From contig JAHIVS010000183.1 in assembly GCA_018816605.1 (NCBI GenBank), positions 1 to 13,520 on the forward strand: a stretch of DNA of 13,520 nucleotides, written 5' to 3'. Positions 1 through 7,845 of this stretch are shown piece after piece. This stretch comes from Pseudomonadota bacterium (lineage in GTDB: Bacteria; Desulfobacterota; Desulfobacteria; Desulfobacterales; Desulfobacteraceae). The translations under genes and the position numbers were made by a program. The number at the start of each line of letters is the position of its first letter. Position 1 is the stretch's first letter. Under the pieces are notes generated by a model. It did not search any database and was not told the DNA's origin. It was given only the letters and a program-made list of their open reading frames with translations.

Positions 1-381
1 CACCTGGATCTTTCCGGAAATACCATTGATCAGTCTTTTCGCATCATCAATGCGGTTACAAACCAAGACCCTGAAATGGGGGTGCTGTTAAAGGAGCGGT
101 TGAGTGAGTTTCATTTCAGGTTTGTGGTCAATCAATTGCGCAAAAACGATGATCCTTCCCTTGGATTTAAAATCGAAAAAGTCTGCAACCGCCATTTTTA
201 TTCAAAATTTACCTTTTTGGGAAATATCCGGTATGATGAACGAATTCATGAGTCCATCCTGATGCGGAAAACCTTTGTTCTAACATACGCCCATGTGTCC
301 CCTGCCAACGACCTGGCCAGGATTGCCGGGAAAATATCTGCCCCCGGGAAACAAAAGCTTTCCCTGGAAGACGCTGTATGA
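1..381 (+). CDS. MinD/FlhG-like P-loop ATPase, C-terminal fragment (5' end outside window)
   Basis: The reading frame is open from the first base to a TGA at 379-381, giving 126 residues. The ATG at 76 is only an internal methionine, so the gene begins upstream of the window. The visible part matches the C-terminal third of MinD/ParA-type ATPases of the FlhG-like kind. It has a 'FRFVVNQLRKNDDPSLGFKI' segment, where the family has its V-N-Q-x-R base-recognition strand, then 'FTFLGNIRYDERIHESI' and a closing 'DLARIAGKI' helix. The Walker A and switch motifs would lie upstream and cannot be checked. Members of this family are membrane- or pole-associated ATPases that position flagella, division sites or chromosomes. 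The exact role here is unknown. The stop overlaps the start of the next gene by 4 bases (ATGA), so the two are probably translationally coupled. The family call is from recalled motif resemblance only. Confidence 0.65.
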   Translation, partial: HLDLSGNTIDQSFRIINAVTNQDPEMGVLLKERLSEFHFRFVVNQLRKNDDPSLGFKIEKVCNRHFYSKFTFLGNIRYDERIHESILMRKTFVLTYAHVSPANDLARIAGKISAPGKQKLSLEDAV

Positions 382-1025
382 TGATGCACCTTGACACCTG
401 TACCCATTATGAAATTCTTGAGATTCCTGCCAATGCCTCTTTTCTGGATATCCGGAAAGCATACAAGGAAATTTCGTCCATTTATGATGCGGATTCCATC
501 AGCACTTATTCTTTGTTTACCCCGGAGGAACGGCAACGAATATTGGACAGGGCGGATCTTGCGTTTCAAATTCTGGGAGACATAGAAAAAAGAAAAGAAT
601 ATGATACCGTTTTGCTGGAGGCGGGAAAAGTTAGCCCGGAAATGCTGGTCTCGGATAAGCCCGATCCCCTGGTTCCGATTTTCCATACACAGCTGCCCCC
701 GGGAAACGGGCACGTGGATAGAAAAATAAAGGAAAAAATCAGTGAGAAAGAGGTCCGGGTTCTGGCACAGGAGATTCAGTCAAAGGAATTGATTTCCGGG
801 CAGGATTTAAAGGCGCTGAGAATGGCGGCCGATATAGAACTGGTCGAGATATTTGAAGTTTCCAGGATCAGCGTGAATACCCTTGAAGCCATTGAATCAG
901 GTTGCAAGGGGAAATTGCCTTCTCCCATATACCTGAAAGGGTTTTTAAAATCCTATGCCCGGTTTCTGGATCTTGTCCCCGAAGTGATAATTGCCGGTTA
1001 TATGGCATATCTGTCCCGGTCGTAA
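378..1025 (+). CDS. J-like domain plus RodZ-type helix-turn-helix protein
   Basis: The product is 215 residues. Residues about 9-78 resemble a DnaJ J-domain: 'HYEILEIPANASFLDIRKAY' at the start and 'AFQILGDIEKRKEYD' at the end. The HPD tripeptide needed to stimulate Hsp70 is missing; 'YDADS' stands at that place, so a classical co-chaperone role is unlikely. A charged linker follows (about 110-137). Residues about 138-212 form a RodZ-like HTH_25 domain, with 'GQDLKALRMAADIEL', 'RISVNTLEAIESG' and 'LPSPIYLKGFLKSYARFLDL'. Unlike RodZ, no membrane segment or periplasmic domain follows. Three consecutive ATG codons (378, 381, 384) are possible starts; the first is used here because it overlaps the stop of the MinD-like gene. 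The pairing suggests that the two proteins work together, perhaps in cell positioning or regulation. That is inference. Confidence 0.75.
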   Translation: MMMHLDTCTHYEILEIPANASFLDIRKAYKEISSIYDADSISTYSLFTPEERQRILDRADLAFQILGDIEKRKEYDTVLLEAGKVSPEMLVSDKPDPLVPIFHTQLPPGNGHVDRKIKEKISEKEVRVLAQEIQSKELISGQDLKALRMAADIELVEIFEVSRISVNTLEAIESGCKGKLPSPIYLKGFLKSYARFLDLVPEVIIAGYMAYLSRS

Positions 1026-1026
1026 T

Positions 1027-1046
1027 CCCGGGAATATCGGTTTTTT
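1027..1046 (+). terminator. possible weak terminator after the J-like/HTH gene
   Basis: Directly after the stop codon, a short CCG...CGG stem ending at 1040 is followed by a run of six T at 1041-1046. The stem is only about 3-4 bp, so an efficient intrinsic terminator is doubtful. It is noted because it is the only termination-like signal between the upstream pair and the metabolic cluster. Confidence 0.25.
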
Positions 1047-1116
1047 GCTACATTTTTCCCTCCCGGCTTTCCTTATTTTAGTGTCTGCTTTTTAAATGAT
1101 TCCAATGAGTTTATGG

Positions 1117-1146
1117 TTGACTTTCATCATTTGAAACAACTATAGA
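1117..1146 (+). promoter_or_regulatory. candidate sigma70-type promoter for the methylmalonyl-CoA cluster
   Basis: TTGACT at 1117-1122 matches the -35 consensus in 5 of 6 positions. TATAGA at 1141-1146 matches the -10 consensus in 4 of 6, with an 18-base spacer. Transcription would start near 1153, leaving a leader of about 35 bases before the epimerase ATG at 1188. It lies in the only sizeable AT-rich gap upstream of the nine-gene cluster, which is where a promoter is expected. Prediction only. Confidence 0.5.
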
Positions 1147-1187
1147 TAAAGATTGTGAATGGAATAACCAAAGATGAAGGATACGAG

Positions 1188-1589
1188 ATGAAAATATTGA
1201 AGATAGACCACCTCGGCATAGCTGTAACCAGCATTGATGAAAAGAAAAAATTTTGGATAGACGGCATGGGACTGACCCTGGAGGGCACTGAGACAGTTGC
1301 GGCCCAGAAAGTCACCACGGCCTTTCTGCCAGTGGGGGAAAGCGAGGTGGAGCTTCTGGAATCCACGGACGCTGACGGACCCGTGGCAAAATATATTGAA
1401 AAAAAGGGGGAAGGCATTCAGCACGTCGCCTTTAGGGTGGAAAATATCGAAGAGGCCCTGGCCGAACTTAAGGAAAAAGGAATTCAGCTCATTGACCAGA
1501 CACCGCGGGTAGGCGCCGGCGGTGCCAAAATTGCCTTTCTGCACCCCAAGGCAACCGGCGGTGTTCTCGTGGAATTGTGTGAGAGATAA
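1188..1589 (+). CDS. mce: methylmalonyl-CoA epimerase
   Basis: The product is 133 residues, the usual size for this vicinal-oxygen-chelate fold enzyme. It interconverts (S)- and (R)-methylmalonyl-CoA in the cytoplasm, supplying the isomer that the mutase uses. Two paired VOC modules are visible: '[13 protein letters not shown]' at the start and '[15 protein letters not shown]' in the second half. Likely metal ligands are His8, His79 and Glu129 in 'GVLVELCE', plus a Gln/Glu in the 'EVELLES' strand. The frame opens further upstream at 1155, but ATG 1188 is preferred. It has a GAAGGA ribosome site at 1176-1181, and the protein then begins exactly at the first VOC strand, as in the family. It is the first gene of the cluster, 83 bases before the mutase. 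Confidence 0.93.
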   Translation: MKILKIDHLGIAVTSIDEKKKFWIDGMGLTLEGTETVAAQKVTTAFLPVGESEVELLESTDADGPVAKYIEKKGEGIQHVAFRVENIEEALAELKEKGIQLIDQTPRVGAGGAKIAFLHPKATGGVLVELCER

Positions 1590-1672
1590 AAAAAGAACAG
1601 CCTCAATATTTTGATCTGCGGACGTCTATCTGTTTTCGCTGATAAACAATTATTTTAGACCGGAGGATAACC

Positions 1673-3793
1673 ATGTCTCAAATGTCTGATATTCAAAAAT
1701 GGGAAGAACTTGCAGTCAAGGAACTTCGGGGAAAACCCCTTGAAAAGCTAACAAAAAAGACCCCTGAAGGGATTGATATTAAGCCCTTGTATACAGCCAA
1801 GGATCTGGAAAAGGTGGAATTTATTGGCAACCTGCCCGGGACGGCGCCCTTTGTCCGGGGGCCCATGGCCACCATGTATGCGGGACGTCCCTGGACCATC
1901 CGTCAGTATGCCGGGTTTTCGACGGCCAAGGAATCCAACGCCTTTTACCGCAAAAACCTGGCAGCCGGTCAAAAAGGTCTCTCGGTCGCCTTTGACCTTG
2001 CCACCCACAGGGGATATGATTCCGATCATCCCCGGGTAACCGGGGATGTCGGAAAGGCGGGGGTTGCCATAGATTCTGTTGAAGATATGAAAATTCTCTT
2101 TGACCAGATTCCTCTGGACCAGATGTCCGTATCCATGACCATGAACGGGGCTGTTCTGCCCATTCTGGCCGGATATATTGTAGCGGCCGAAGAGCAGGGC
2201 GTCGCCCATGAAAAGCTTTCGGGAACCATCCAGAACGATATCCTTAAAGAGTATCTGACCCGGAATACCTATATTTATCCGCCAGAGCCTTCCATGAGAA
2301 TTATTTCAGATATCATCGGGTTTTGTTCTGCAAACATGCCCAAATTTAATTCCATCAGCATCTCCGGCTATCATATCATGGAGGCAGGGGCTGATTCGGT
2401 TCTCCAGACCGCCTTTACCCTGGCCGACGGTCTCGAGTACGTCAAGGCCGCCCTGGCAACAGGCCTGGATATTGACAAGTTTGCCCCCCGGCTTTCCTTC
2501 TTTTTTGGCATCGGCATGAATTTTTTCATGGACATTGCCATGCTCCGGGCTGCCAGATTTCTCTGGGCGGAACTCATGGCCCAGTTTAACCCCAAAAATC
2601 CCAAATCCTCCATGCTGAGAACCCATTGCCAGACCTCGGGCTGGAGCCTCACCCAGCAGGATCCCTATAACAATGTGGTCAGAACCACCCTGGAATGCCT
2701 GTCTGCCGTTTTGGGCGGCACCCAGAGCCTGCACACCAATTCCTTTGACGAGGCCGTGGGACTGCCCACAGAGCTTTCTGCCAGGATTTCCAGAAACACC
2801 CAGATCCTGGTCCAGGAGGAAACCCATATTTGTGATGTGGTGGATCCTTTGGGCGGGTCCTATTATGTGGAAAGCCTGACCCAGAATATCATCGATGAAG
2901 TCCGGAAAATTTTAAAGGAGATTGCGGGACTGGGCGGCATGGCCAAGGCCATTGAGTCCGGCATGCCCAAAATGAGGATCGAGGAGGTGGCCGCCCGGCG
3001 CCAGGCCCGCATCGACCTGGGGGAAGACGTGATTGTGGGCGTCAACAAATACAAGATTGAAGATGAAATTCCCATTCCCGTGCGGGAGGTGTCTGAAGAT
3101 GTAAGGCTAGAGCAGGTGGCAAGGCTGAACCAGATTAAAAAGGACCGGGATACAAAAGCGGTTGAAAAGGCGTTGGAGGATATCATAGCTGCCTGTAAGA
3201 ACGGCGGAAACCTTCTGGAAGCCTGCCTGCCGGCTGTCAGGGCCCGGGCCACCGTGGGAGAGATCTGCGATGCCATGGAATCGGTTTTTACCCGGTTTGT
3301 GGCCACCACCCAGTGTATTTCAGGGGTGTATGCGGAAAGTTCGGACCCTGAGATCATAACGGCCTTGAGAAAACGGACCGCTGATTTTGAAAGAGACAAC
3401 GGCCGAAGGCCCCGAATTCTTTTGTCAAAAATGGGACAGGACGGCCATGACCGGGGAGTCAAGGTGATTGCCACCGCCTATGCGGATTTCGGGTTTGATG
3501 TGGATCTGGGACCCATGTTCCAGACCCCTGAAGAGGCCGCAAAAATGGCCGTTGAAAATGATGTCCATGTGGTGGGGGTTTCAAGCCTTGCGGCCGGTCA
3601 TAAAACCCTGGTCCCCCAGGTGATTGAAGCGTTGAAAAACCTGGGAGCTTCTGATATTAAAGTGGTGGTGGGCGGTATCATTCCGCCGGGGGATTATGCA
3701 TTTTTAAAACAGGCCGGTGCTTCGGAGATTTTCGGTCCCGGAACGGTTGTGACCGATTCTGCCAATAGAACCCTCAACATCATAGGTGTGTAG
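1673..3793 (+). CDS. methylmalonyl-CoA mutase, single-chain (catalytic plus B12-binding domains)
   Basis: The product is 706 residues. It catalyses the adenosylcobalamin-dependent rearrangement between (R)-methylmalonyl-CoA and succinyl-CoA. Residues about 30-550 form the TIM-barrel catalytic domain and closely follow the Propionibacterium large subunit. Tyr79 in '[13 protein letters not shown]', Arg197 in '[10 protein letters not shown]' and His234 in '[10 protein letters not shown]' match its Tyr89, Arg207 and His244 at a constant offset of ten. Residues about 575-706 are the cobalamin-binding domain, with the D-x-H-x-x-G motif at 590-595 (His592 is the expected lower cobalt ligand) and the '[10 protein letters not shown]' loop. 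Both domains are on one chain and no separate small subunit is present nearby. The ATG at 1673 follows a GGAGG at 1662-1666. A second in-frame ATG at 1685 is possible but less well spaced. The MeaB gene starts 5 bases after the stop. Confidence 0.97.
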   Translation: MSQMSDIQKWEELAVKELRGKPLEKLTKKTPEGIDIKPLYTAKDLEKVEFIGNLPGTAPFVRGPMATMYAGRPWTIRQYAGFSTAKESNAFYRKNLAAGQKGLSVAFDLATHRGYDSDHPRVTGDVGKAGVAIDSVEDMKILFDQIPLDQMSVSMTMNGAVLPILAGYIVAAEEQGVAHEKLSGTIQNDILKEYLTRNTYIYPPEPSMRIISDIIGFCSANMPKFNSISISGYHIMEAGADSVLQTAFTLADGLEYVKAALATGLDIDKFAPRLSFFFGIGMNFFMDIAMLRAARFLWAELMAQFNPKNPKSSMLRTHCQTSGWSLTQQDPYNNVVRTTLECLSAVLGGTQSLHTNSFDEAVGLPTELSARISRNTQILVQEETHICDVVDPLGGSYYVESLTQNIIDEVRKILKEIAGLGGMAKAIESGMPKMRIEEVAARRQARIDLGEDVIVGVNKYKIEDEIPIPVREVSEDVRLEQVARLNQIKKDRDTKAVEKALEDIIAACKNGGNLLEACLPAVRARATVGEICDAMESVFTRFVATTQCISGVYAESSDPEIITALRKRTADFERDNGRRPRILLSKMGQDGHDRGVKVIATAYADFGFDVDLGPMFQTPEEAAKMAVENDVHVVGVSSLAAGHKTLVPQVIEALKNLGASDIKVVVGGIIPPGDYAFLKQAGASEIFGPGTVVTDSANRTLNIIGV

Positions 3794-3798
3794 ACATT

Positions 3799-4773
3799 AT
3801 GCTAGTTAATGACCCGGATGTATTGTTCCAGGGTATCCTGGACAACAACCGGCGGTTGATCGCAAAAACAATAACCCTGATTGAGAGCAACCTTCCCGCC
3901 CACCAGCAGATGGCCCACCATGTCATGGAAAAGATTCTCCCCCTGACAGGCAAGAGCATCCGCTTGGGGATTACCGGGGTTCCCGGGGTGGGGAAATCAA
4001 CCTTTATTGAAAACCTCGGGGTCTGGCTTGCCGATGCAGGGCACAGGGTGGCGGTCCTTGCCGTGGATCCCACCAGCCAGCGAAGCGGGGGGTCCATTCT
4101 CGGGGACAAAACCCGCATGGAACGCCTGTCGGCCCATGATAATTCATTTATCCGGCCCTCTCCGGCCGGGGACACCCTGGGGGGGGTAGCGGCCAGGACC
4201 CGTGAAATCATGCTGGTGTGTGAGGCGGCCGGTTTCGATGTTATCCTGGTGGAAACCGTTGGGGTGGGTCAGTCTGAAACACGGGTGGCCTCCATGGTGG
4301 ATTTTTTTCTGGTCCTGATGATTGCAGGGGCAGGGGATGAACTCCAGGGGATTAAAAAAGGGGTGCTGGAACTGGCCGATGCCATTGCCATTAACAAGGC
4401 GGATGGTGACAATATCTTTCCGGTTGAAAAGGCCAAAAAAGACCTTGAAATTGCCATGCACCTCATTGCTTCGGAAACACCGACCTGGCATACGCCGGTT
4501 CTGACCTGCTCGTCTGTGACCGACGGCGGTACCCAGGCGGTATGGGAAACGGTCCTGGATCATAGGAAACGGTTTCAAGCAACCCAGGAGTTTGACCAGA
4601 GACGGAAAAAGCAGTCCATCCAATGGATGTGGACCCTAGTGGAGGATGGATTAAAACAGCGGTTTAAGACCAACAAGCGGATAAACGAACACATCCCCCT
4701 GATCTCAAGTCAGGTGGAAAATGATAAACTTTCGCCTTCAGCTGCGGCTGAAATGCTGTTGTCATATTTATAA
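3799..4773 (+). CDS. meaB: MeaB/MMAA-type GTPase, methylmalonyl-CoA mutase chaperone
   Basis: The product is 324 residues, a normal length for the MeaB (formerly ArgK-like) G3E GTPases. These bind methylmalonyl-CoA mutase, gate loading of intact adenosylcobalamin and protect the enzyme from inactivation. Visible motifs are the P-loop 'GVPGVGKST' at 60-68, 'LAVDPTSQRSGGSILGDKTR' at about 87-106, 'VETVGVGQSE' at 151-160 and the base-specificity motif 'NKAD' at 199-202. The C-terminal helices (about 265-324) would form the dimerisation arm. It lies 5 bases after the mutase stop, the typical neighbour relation. The ribosome site is weak (AGGTG at 3784-3788, ten bases away), so translation may be coupled to the mutase. 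Older annotations as a lysine/arginine transport kinase are misleading. Confidence 0.95.
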   Translation: MLVNDPDVLFQGILDNNRRLIAKTITLIESNLPAHQQMAHHVMEKILPLTGKSIRLGITGVPGVGKSTFIENLGVWLADAGHRVAVLAVDPTSQRSGGSILGDKTRMERLSAHDNSFIRPSPAGDTLGGVAARTREIMLVCEAAGFDVILVETVGVGQSETRVASMVDFFLVLMIAGAGDELQGIKKGVLELADAIAINKADGDNIFPVEKAKKDLEIAMHLIASETPTWHTPVLTCSSVTDGGTQAVWETVLDHRKRFQATQEFDQRRKKQSIQWMWTLVEDGLKQRFKTNKRINEHIPLISSQVENDKLSPSAAAEMLLSYL

Positions 4774-4796
4774 TTACTACTTTTAAGGAATGACGG

Positions 4797-5957
4797 ATGA
4801 AAATACATGAGTACCAGGCAAAGGACTTGTTTCGGCGATACAATGTTCTTGTCCCTGACGGACAGGTGGCCTTTTCCGTGGAAGAGGCAAAACAGATAGC
4901 CGCAGGACTTGGGGGCTTTCCTGTGGTGGTCAAGGCCCAGATCCATGCCGGCGGCAGGGGAAAGGGCGGGGGCGTAAAACTGGCCGCTTCCATGGAGGAA
5001 GTGGAAGCCTTGGCCGGGCAGATCCTGGGCATGACCCTTATCACCCACCAGACAGGCCCTGAAGGAAAGCGGGTGCAAAAATTGCTCATCGAGGCGGGTC
5101 AGAAGATTGAACAAGAGCTTTACCTGGGCCTGCTGGTGGACAGGGCAACGGCCTCCATCGTCATCATGGCCAGCCGGGACGGGGGCATGGATATTGAACA
5201 GGTGGCCCAAAAGACTCCCGAAAGAATCATAAAGGTTTATGTGGATCCCCTCATGGGGCTTCAGGGATACCAGATCCGGGAAGTCGGGTTTGGTCTGGGC
5301 TTGCCAGCCGGTGCCATGAAATCCTTTTCAGGGCTGTTGTCAAATCTCTATAAATTGTTTGTCGCCTATGACAGTTCCATGGTGGAGATCAATCCCCTCA
5401 TCCTCACACCTGATGACACGGTTCTGGCCCTGGATGCCAAGGTGGATTTTGATTCCAATGCCCTTTACCGGCACAAGGATTTGTTGGAACTTCGGGACCT
5501 TTCCGAGGAAGATCCCATGGAAGTGGAAGCATCCAGGTTCAACCTGAACTATATCAACCTGGAAGGCAATGTGGGCAATATTGTCAATGGTGCCGGCCTT
5601 GCAATGGCCACCATGGACATCATCAAAAATGCCGGGGCCACCCCTGCCAATTTCATGGATGTGGGAGGCGGTGCCAGTTCCGAGCAGGTGGAAAACGCCT
5701 TTAGAATCATCCTGGCCGACCCCAAGGTAAAAGCCGTACTCATTAATATTTTCGGCGGTATCCTAAGGTGTGATATATTTGCCCAGGGCGTTGTGGATGC
5801 TGCCAGAAAAACCGGGATCCGCATCCCGGTGGTGGTTCGCATGGAAGGAACCAATGTGGATGAAGGCAAGCGGATACTGGCCGATGCCGGGCTGGATCTG
5901 ATCGCGGCCTCCGACCTTTCCGATGCGGCAGACAAAATTGCGGCAGCCGTTAACTAA
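4797..5957 (+). CDS. sucC: succinyl-CoA synthetase (ADP-forming type) beta subunit
   Basis: The product is 386 residues, close to the 388 of the E. coli protein. With the alpha subunit it interconverts succinyl-CoA and succinate with substrate-level phosphorylation. An ATP-grasp domain occupies the N-terminal half, with '[20 protein letters not shown]' at 43-62 and the metal-site 'MVEINPL' motif near 200. The C-terminal CoA-ligase domain has '[10 protein letters not shown]' at 317-326, the phosphate-binding loop that receives the phosphohistidine. Whether ATP or GTP is used cannot be decided by eye. The start ATG has an AAGGA at 4785-4789. The gene lies 23 bases after meaB and 14 before sucD. 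Confidence 0.96.
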   Translation: MKIHEYQAKDLFRRYNVLVPDGQVAFSVEEAKQIAAGLGGFPVVVKAQIHAGGRGKGGGVKLAASMEEVEALAGQILGMTLITHQTGPEGKRVQKLLIEAGQKIEQELYLGLLVDRATASIVIMASRDGGMDIEQVAQKTPERIIKVYVDPLMGLQGYQIREVGFGLGLPAGAMKSFSGLLSNLYKLFVAYDSSMVEINPLILTPDDTVLALDAKVDFDSNALYRHKDLLELRDLSEEDPMEVEASRFNLNYINLEGNVGNIVNGAGLAMATMDIIKNAGATPANFMDVGGGASSEQVENAFRIILADPKVKAVLINIFGGILRCDIFAQGVVDAARKTGIRIPVVVRMEGTNVDEGKRILADAGLDLIAASDLSDAADKIAAAVN

Positions 5958-5964
5958 AGGAGAT
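5956..5964 (+). promoter_or_regulatory. ribosome binding site deciding the GTG start of sucD
   Basis: AAAGGAGAT at 5956-5964 overlaps the sucC stop codon and lies 7-9 bases before the GTG at 5972. No in-frame ATG occurs near the conserved N-terminus, so the site supports the GTG as the start. Confidence 0.7.
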
Positions 5965-5971
5965 ACTTGTT

Positions 5972-6838
5972 GTGAGCATATTTGTAAATAAGGATACACG
6001 GCTTCTGGTCCAGGGAATTACCGGAAATGAAGGCAGTTTTCATACCAGACAATGTATAGAATACGGCACCTGTGTCGTTGCCGGTGTTACCCCCGGCAAA
6101 GGCGGAAAAATGATGGATAAGGTGCCGGTATTTAACACTGTGGCCCAGGCGGTGAAGGGAACAGGCGCAAACGCATCCCTGATTTTTGTGCCGCCGCCCT
6201 TTGGCGCCGATGCCATCATGGAAGCGGCGGATGCCGGTGTGGCGATTATTGTGGCCATTACCGAAGGCATCCCCATCTTAGATATGGTGCGGGTGAAAAA
6301 TTTTCTGGCCGCCAAAAAATGCCGGCTCATCGGACCCAATTGTCCCGGGATTATCACGCCGGGTGAATGTAAGATCGGGATCATGCCGGGCAAGATTCAT
6401 AAACAAGGAAGTATCGGGGTTGTGTCCCGCTCGGGCACCCTTACCTATGAGGTGGTGGACCAGTTGACAAAGCTTGGACTTGGTCAATCCACCTGCATCG
6501 GTATCGGCGGAGATCCGGTGAACGGCACCAATTTCATAGATGTGTTGTCCGCATTTCAAGACGATGACCAGACAAGCGCCATTGTCATGGTCGGCGAGAT
6601 CGGGGGCAATGCCGAAGAAGAGGCAGCCGCATTTATCAATGCAAATATCACAAAACCGGTGGTTGGCTTTATCGCAGGCCTGACAGCTCCGCCCGGCAGA
6701 AGAATGGGGCATGCCGGTGCGATTATTTCAGGGTCCAGCGGTACGGGAGCGGCAAAGATTGCGGCATTCAGAGACAATGGAATCCATGTCTGTGAAAACC
6801 TGGGGGAAATCGGCCGGATTTGTAAAGAGGTATTTTAG
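5972..6838 (+). CDS. sucD: succinyl-CoA synthetase alpha subunit
   Basis: The product is 288 residues and uses a GTG start; the E. coli protein has 289. It carries the CoA-binding Rossmann domain ('[16 protein letters not shown]' at about 12-27 and 'GVTPGKGG' after it). The conserved '[14 protein letters not shown]' loop near 120 follows. The phosphorylated active-site histidine is His247 in '[20 protein letters not shown]'. It pairs with the preceding beta subunit to make or cleave succinyl-CoA. The GTG is preferred because the conserved N-terminal strand begins immediately after it and a good ribosome site stands before it. The stop is followed after 22 bases by the cytochrome b subunit gene. 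Confidence 0.96.
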   Translation: MSIFVNKDTRLLVQGITGNEGSFHTRQCIEYGTCVVAGVTPGKGGKMMDKVPVFNTVAQAVKGTGANASLIFVPPPFGADAIMEAADAGVAIIVAITEGIPILDMVRVKNFLAAKKCRLIGPNCPGIITPGECKIGIMPGKIHKQGSIGVVSRSGTLTYEVVDQLTKLGLGQSTCIGIGGDPVNGTNFIDVLSAFQDDDQTSAIVMVGEIGGNAEEEAAAFINANITKPVVGFIAGLTAPPGRRMGHAGAIISGSSGTGAAKIAAFRDNGIHVCENLGEIGRICKEVF

Positions 6839-6846
6839 GGAACCTT

Positions 6847-6854
6847 AAGGAGGT
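6847..6854 (+). promoter_or_regulatory. near-perfect Shine-Dalgarno for the TTG-started cytochrome b gene
   Basis: AAGGAGGT at 6847-6854 is complementary to the 16S rRNA 3' end over eight bases and lies six bases before TTG 6861. It is the strongest ribosome site in the cluster and explains how a TTG start could work. The next in-frame ATG (6961) would delete most of the first haem-binding membrane helix. Confidence 0.8.
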
Positions 6855-6860
6855 TAAATT

Positions 6861-7829
6861 TTGGAAAGTTATATTATCGAATCAAACAAAAAAAAGAGCA
6901 GAATACCTGCACGGCTGGATCTGGCCCAGAGCGGTACGGGTCTTGTTCTCGGACTGTTCATGTGGGTGCACATGCTCCTTGTGGGCAGTATTATTTTGGG
7001 AACCGGCTCTTTTAATTTTGTGGCAAAGACCATGGAATTGTCCTTTCTTTCAGATACGGGTCACGGATTCCCCATTGCGGTCTTTTTTGCAGTGCTCACC
7101 ATATTCACCCTGTTTATCGCCCATGCATTGCTGGGCGTGCGGAAATTTCCCATTTCATGGAAGCAGCACAGAATCATGAGAGATCAGATGCAGATGATGA
7201 ACCATACCGATACCAATCTCTGGTATATCCAGGTGGTCACCGGCTTTCTCATGTTTTTTCTGGGATCGGTCCACCTGTATATCATGCTGACCCACCCGGG
7301 GAGCATTGATCCCTATTTGTCGGCCGAGCGGGTGGTATCCGGCAACATGTGGTTCTTATACCTGGTTCTGTTGATCTGCGTGGAGCTCCATGGCACCATC
7401 GGCATTTACCGCTTGTGCATGAAATGGGGCTGGTTTGCAGGAAAGGACCCAAAAGCTTCCCGGGCAAAGCTTAAATTAATGAAAAACAGACTCACCATTT
7501 TCTTTTTATCTGTTGGCGTGCTGGCCTTGCTTGTGTTTGTCGTGATTGGTATCAGCCGCAGGGACAGGGTTGGAGAGAGATATGGAAGCCACAAGGCTGC
7601 CGTTGAAACGATCCAGGCCAATGAAGTCGCTCCGGATGTTAAAATTGGGCACCCGTCGTCAGAAGCGCCCGCCCCGGAAGCGCCTGCCCCGGAGGCATCT
7701 GCTGCTGAAACCGGTTCTACCCCGGAGGAGGCCCTTAAGGCCCCTGGGGCAGAGGACGGCCATGGCAAAGAAGAGGCTCCTTTGACCGGTACAGCCCATG
7801 ACACCGAGCAACCAGCCGAAAAACATTAA
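6861..7829 (+). CDS. frdC: di-haem cytochrome b subunit of succinate dehydrogenase/fumarate reductase, with Ala/Pro/Glu tail
   Basis: The product is 322 residues, the membrane anchor that passes electrons between the quinone pool and the iron-sulfur subunit. It closely resembles Wolinella FrdC (256 residues). Five hydrophobic helices lie at about 22-46, 71-95, 121-145, 163-186 and 210-231. Haem-ligand histidines are visible at 37 ('MWVHML'), 88 ('FIAHAL'), 138 ('GSVHLY') and 177 ('VELHGT'). Glu59 ('TMELSF') and Glu175 line up with Wolinella Glu66 (quinol oxidation) and Glu180 (E-pathway proton route). The region after the last helix, about 233-322, is an extension of some 70-90 residues rich in Ala, Pro, Glu and Gly. 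It includes 'EAPAPEAPAPEASAAE' and would be periplasmic by the Wolinella topology. The start is TTG with an excellent ribosome site. The gene could equally be called sdhC, because sequence does not fix the direction. Confidence 0.93.
   Translation: MESYIIESNKKKSRIPARLDLAQSGTGLVLGLFMWVHMLLVGSIILGTGSFNFVAKTMELSFLSDTGHGFPIAVFFAVLTIFTLFIAHALLGVRKFPISWKQHRIMRDQMQMMNHTDTNLWYIQVVTGFLMFFLGSVHLYIMLTHPGSIDPYLSAERVVSGNMWFLYLVLLICVELHGTIGIYRLCMKWGWFAGKDPKASRAKLKLMKNRLTIFFLSVGVLALLVFVVIGISRRDRVGERYGSHKAAVETIQANEVAPDVKIGHPSSEAPAPEAPAPEASAAETGSTPEEALKAPGAEDGHGKEEAPLTGTAHDTEQPAEKH
7662..7706 (+). repeat. 15-base tandem repeat coding EAPAP-EAPAP-EASAA in the cytochrome b tail
   Basis: Three 15-base units lie at 7662-7676, 7677-7691 and 7692-7706. 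The first two differ at one base and the third is diverged. They are in frame and extend the low-complexity tail of the membrane subunit. Such repeats commonly vary in copy number by slippage. Confidence 0.75.
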
Positions 7830-7845
7830 GATAAGGAAATTTTAA

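Noticed and set aside
246..713. 155-codon open frame on the - strand across the first two genes
   Set aside because: It is antisense to two frames with recognisable domains, and has no ribosome site or family resemblance.
1155..1187. 11-residue N-terminal extension of the epimerase from an upstream ATG
   Set aside because: ATG 1188 has a better-spaced ribosome site and gives the family length; the extension sequence is not VOC-like.
1611..1646. Possible extra promoter (TTGATC) between epimerase and mutase
   Set aside because: No acceptable -10 hexamer lies 16-18 bases downstream; the nearest AT-rich box is about 24 bases away.
2863..3474. 203-codon open frame on the - strand inside the mutase gene
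   Set aside because: It lies wholly within the conserved methylmalonyl-CoA mutase coding region and is an antisense shadow with low-complexity Ser/Arg-rich composition and no recognisable motif.
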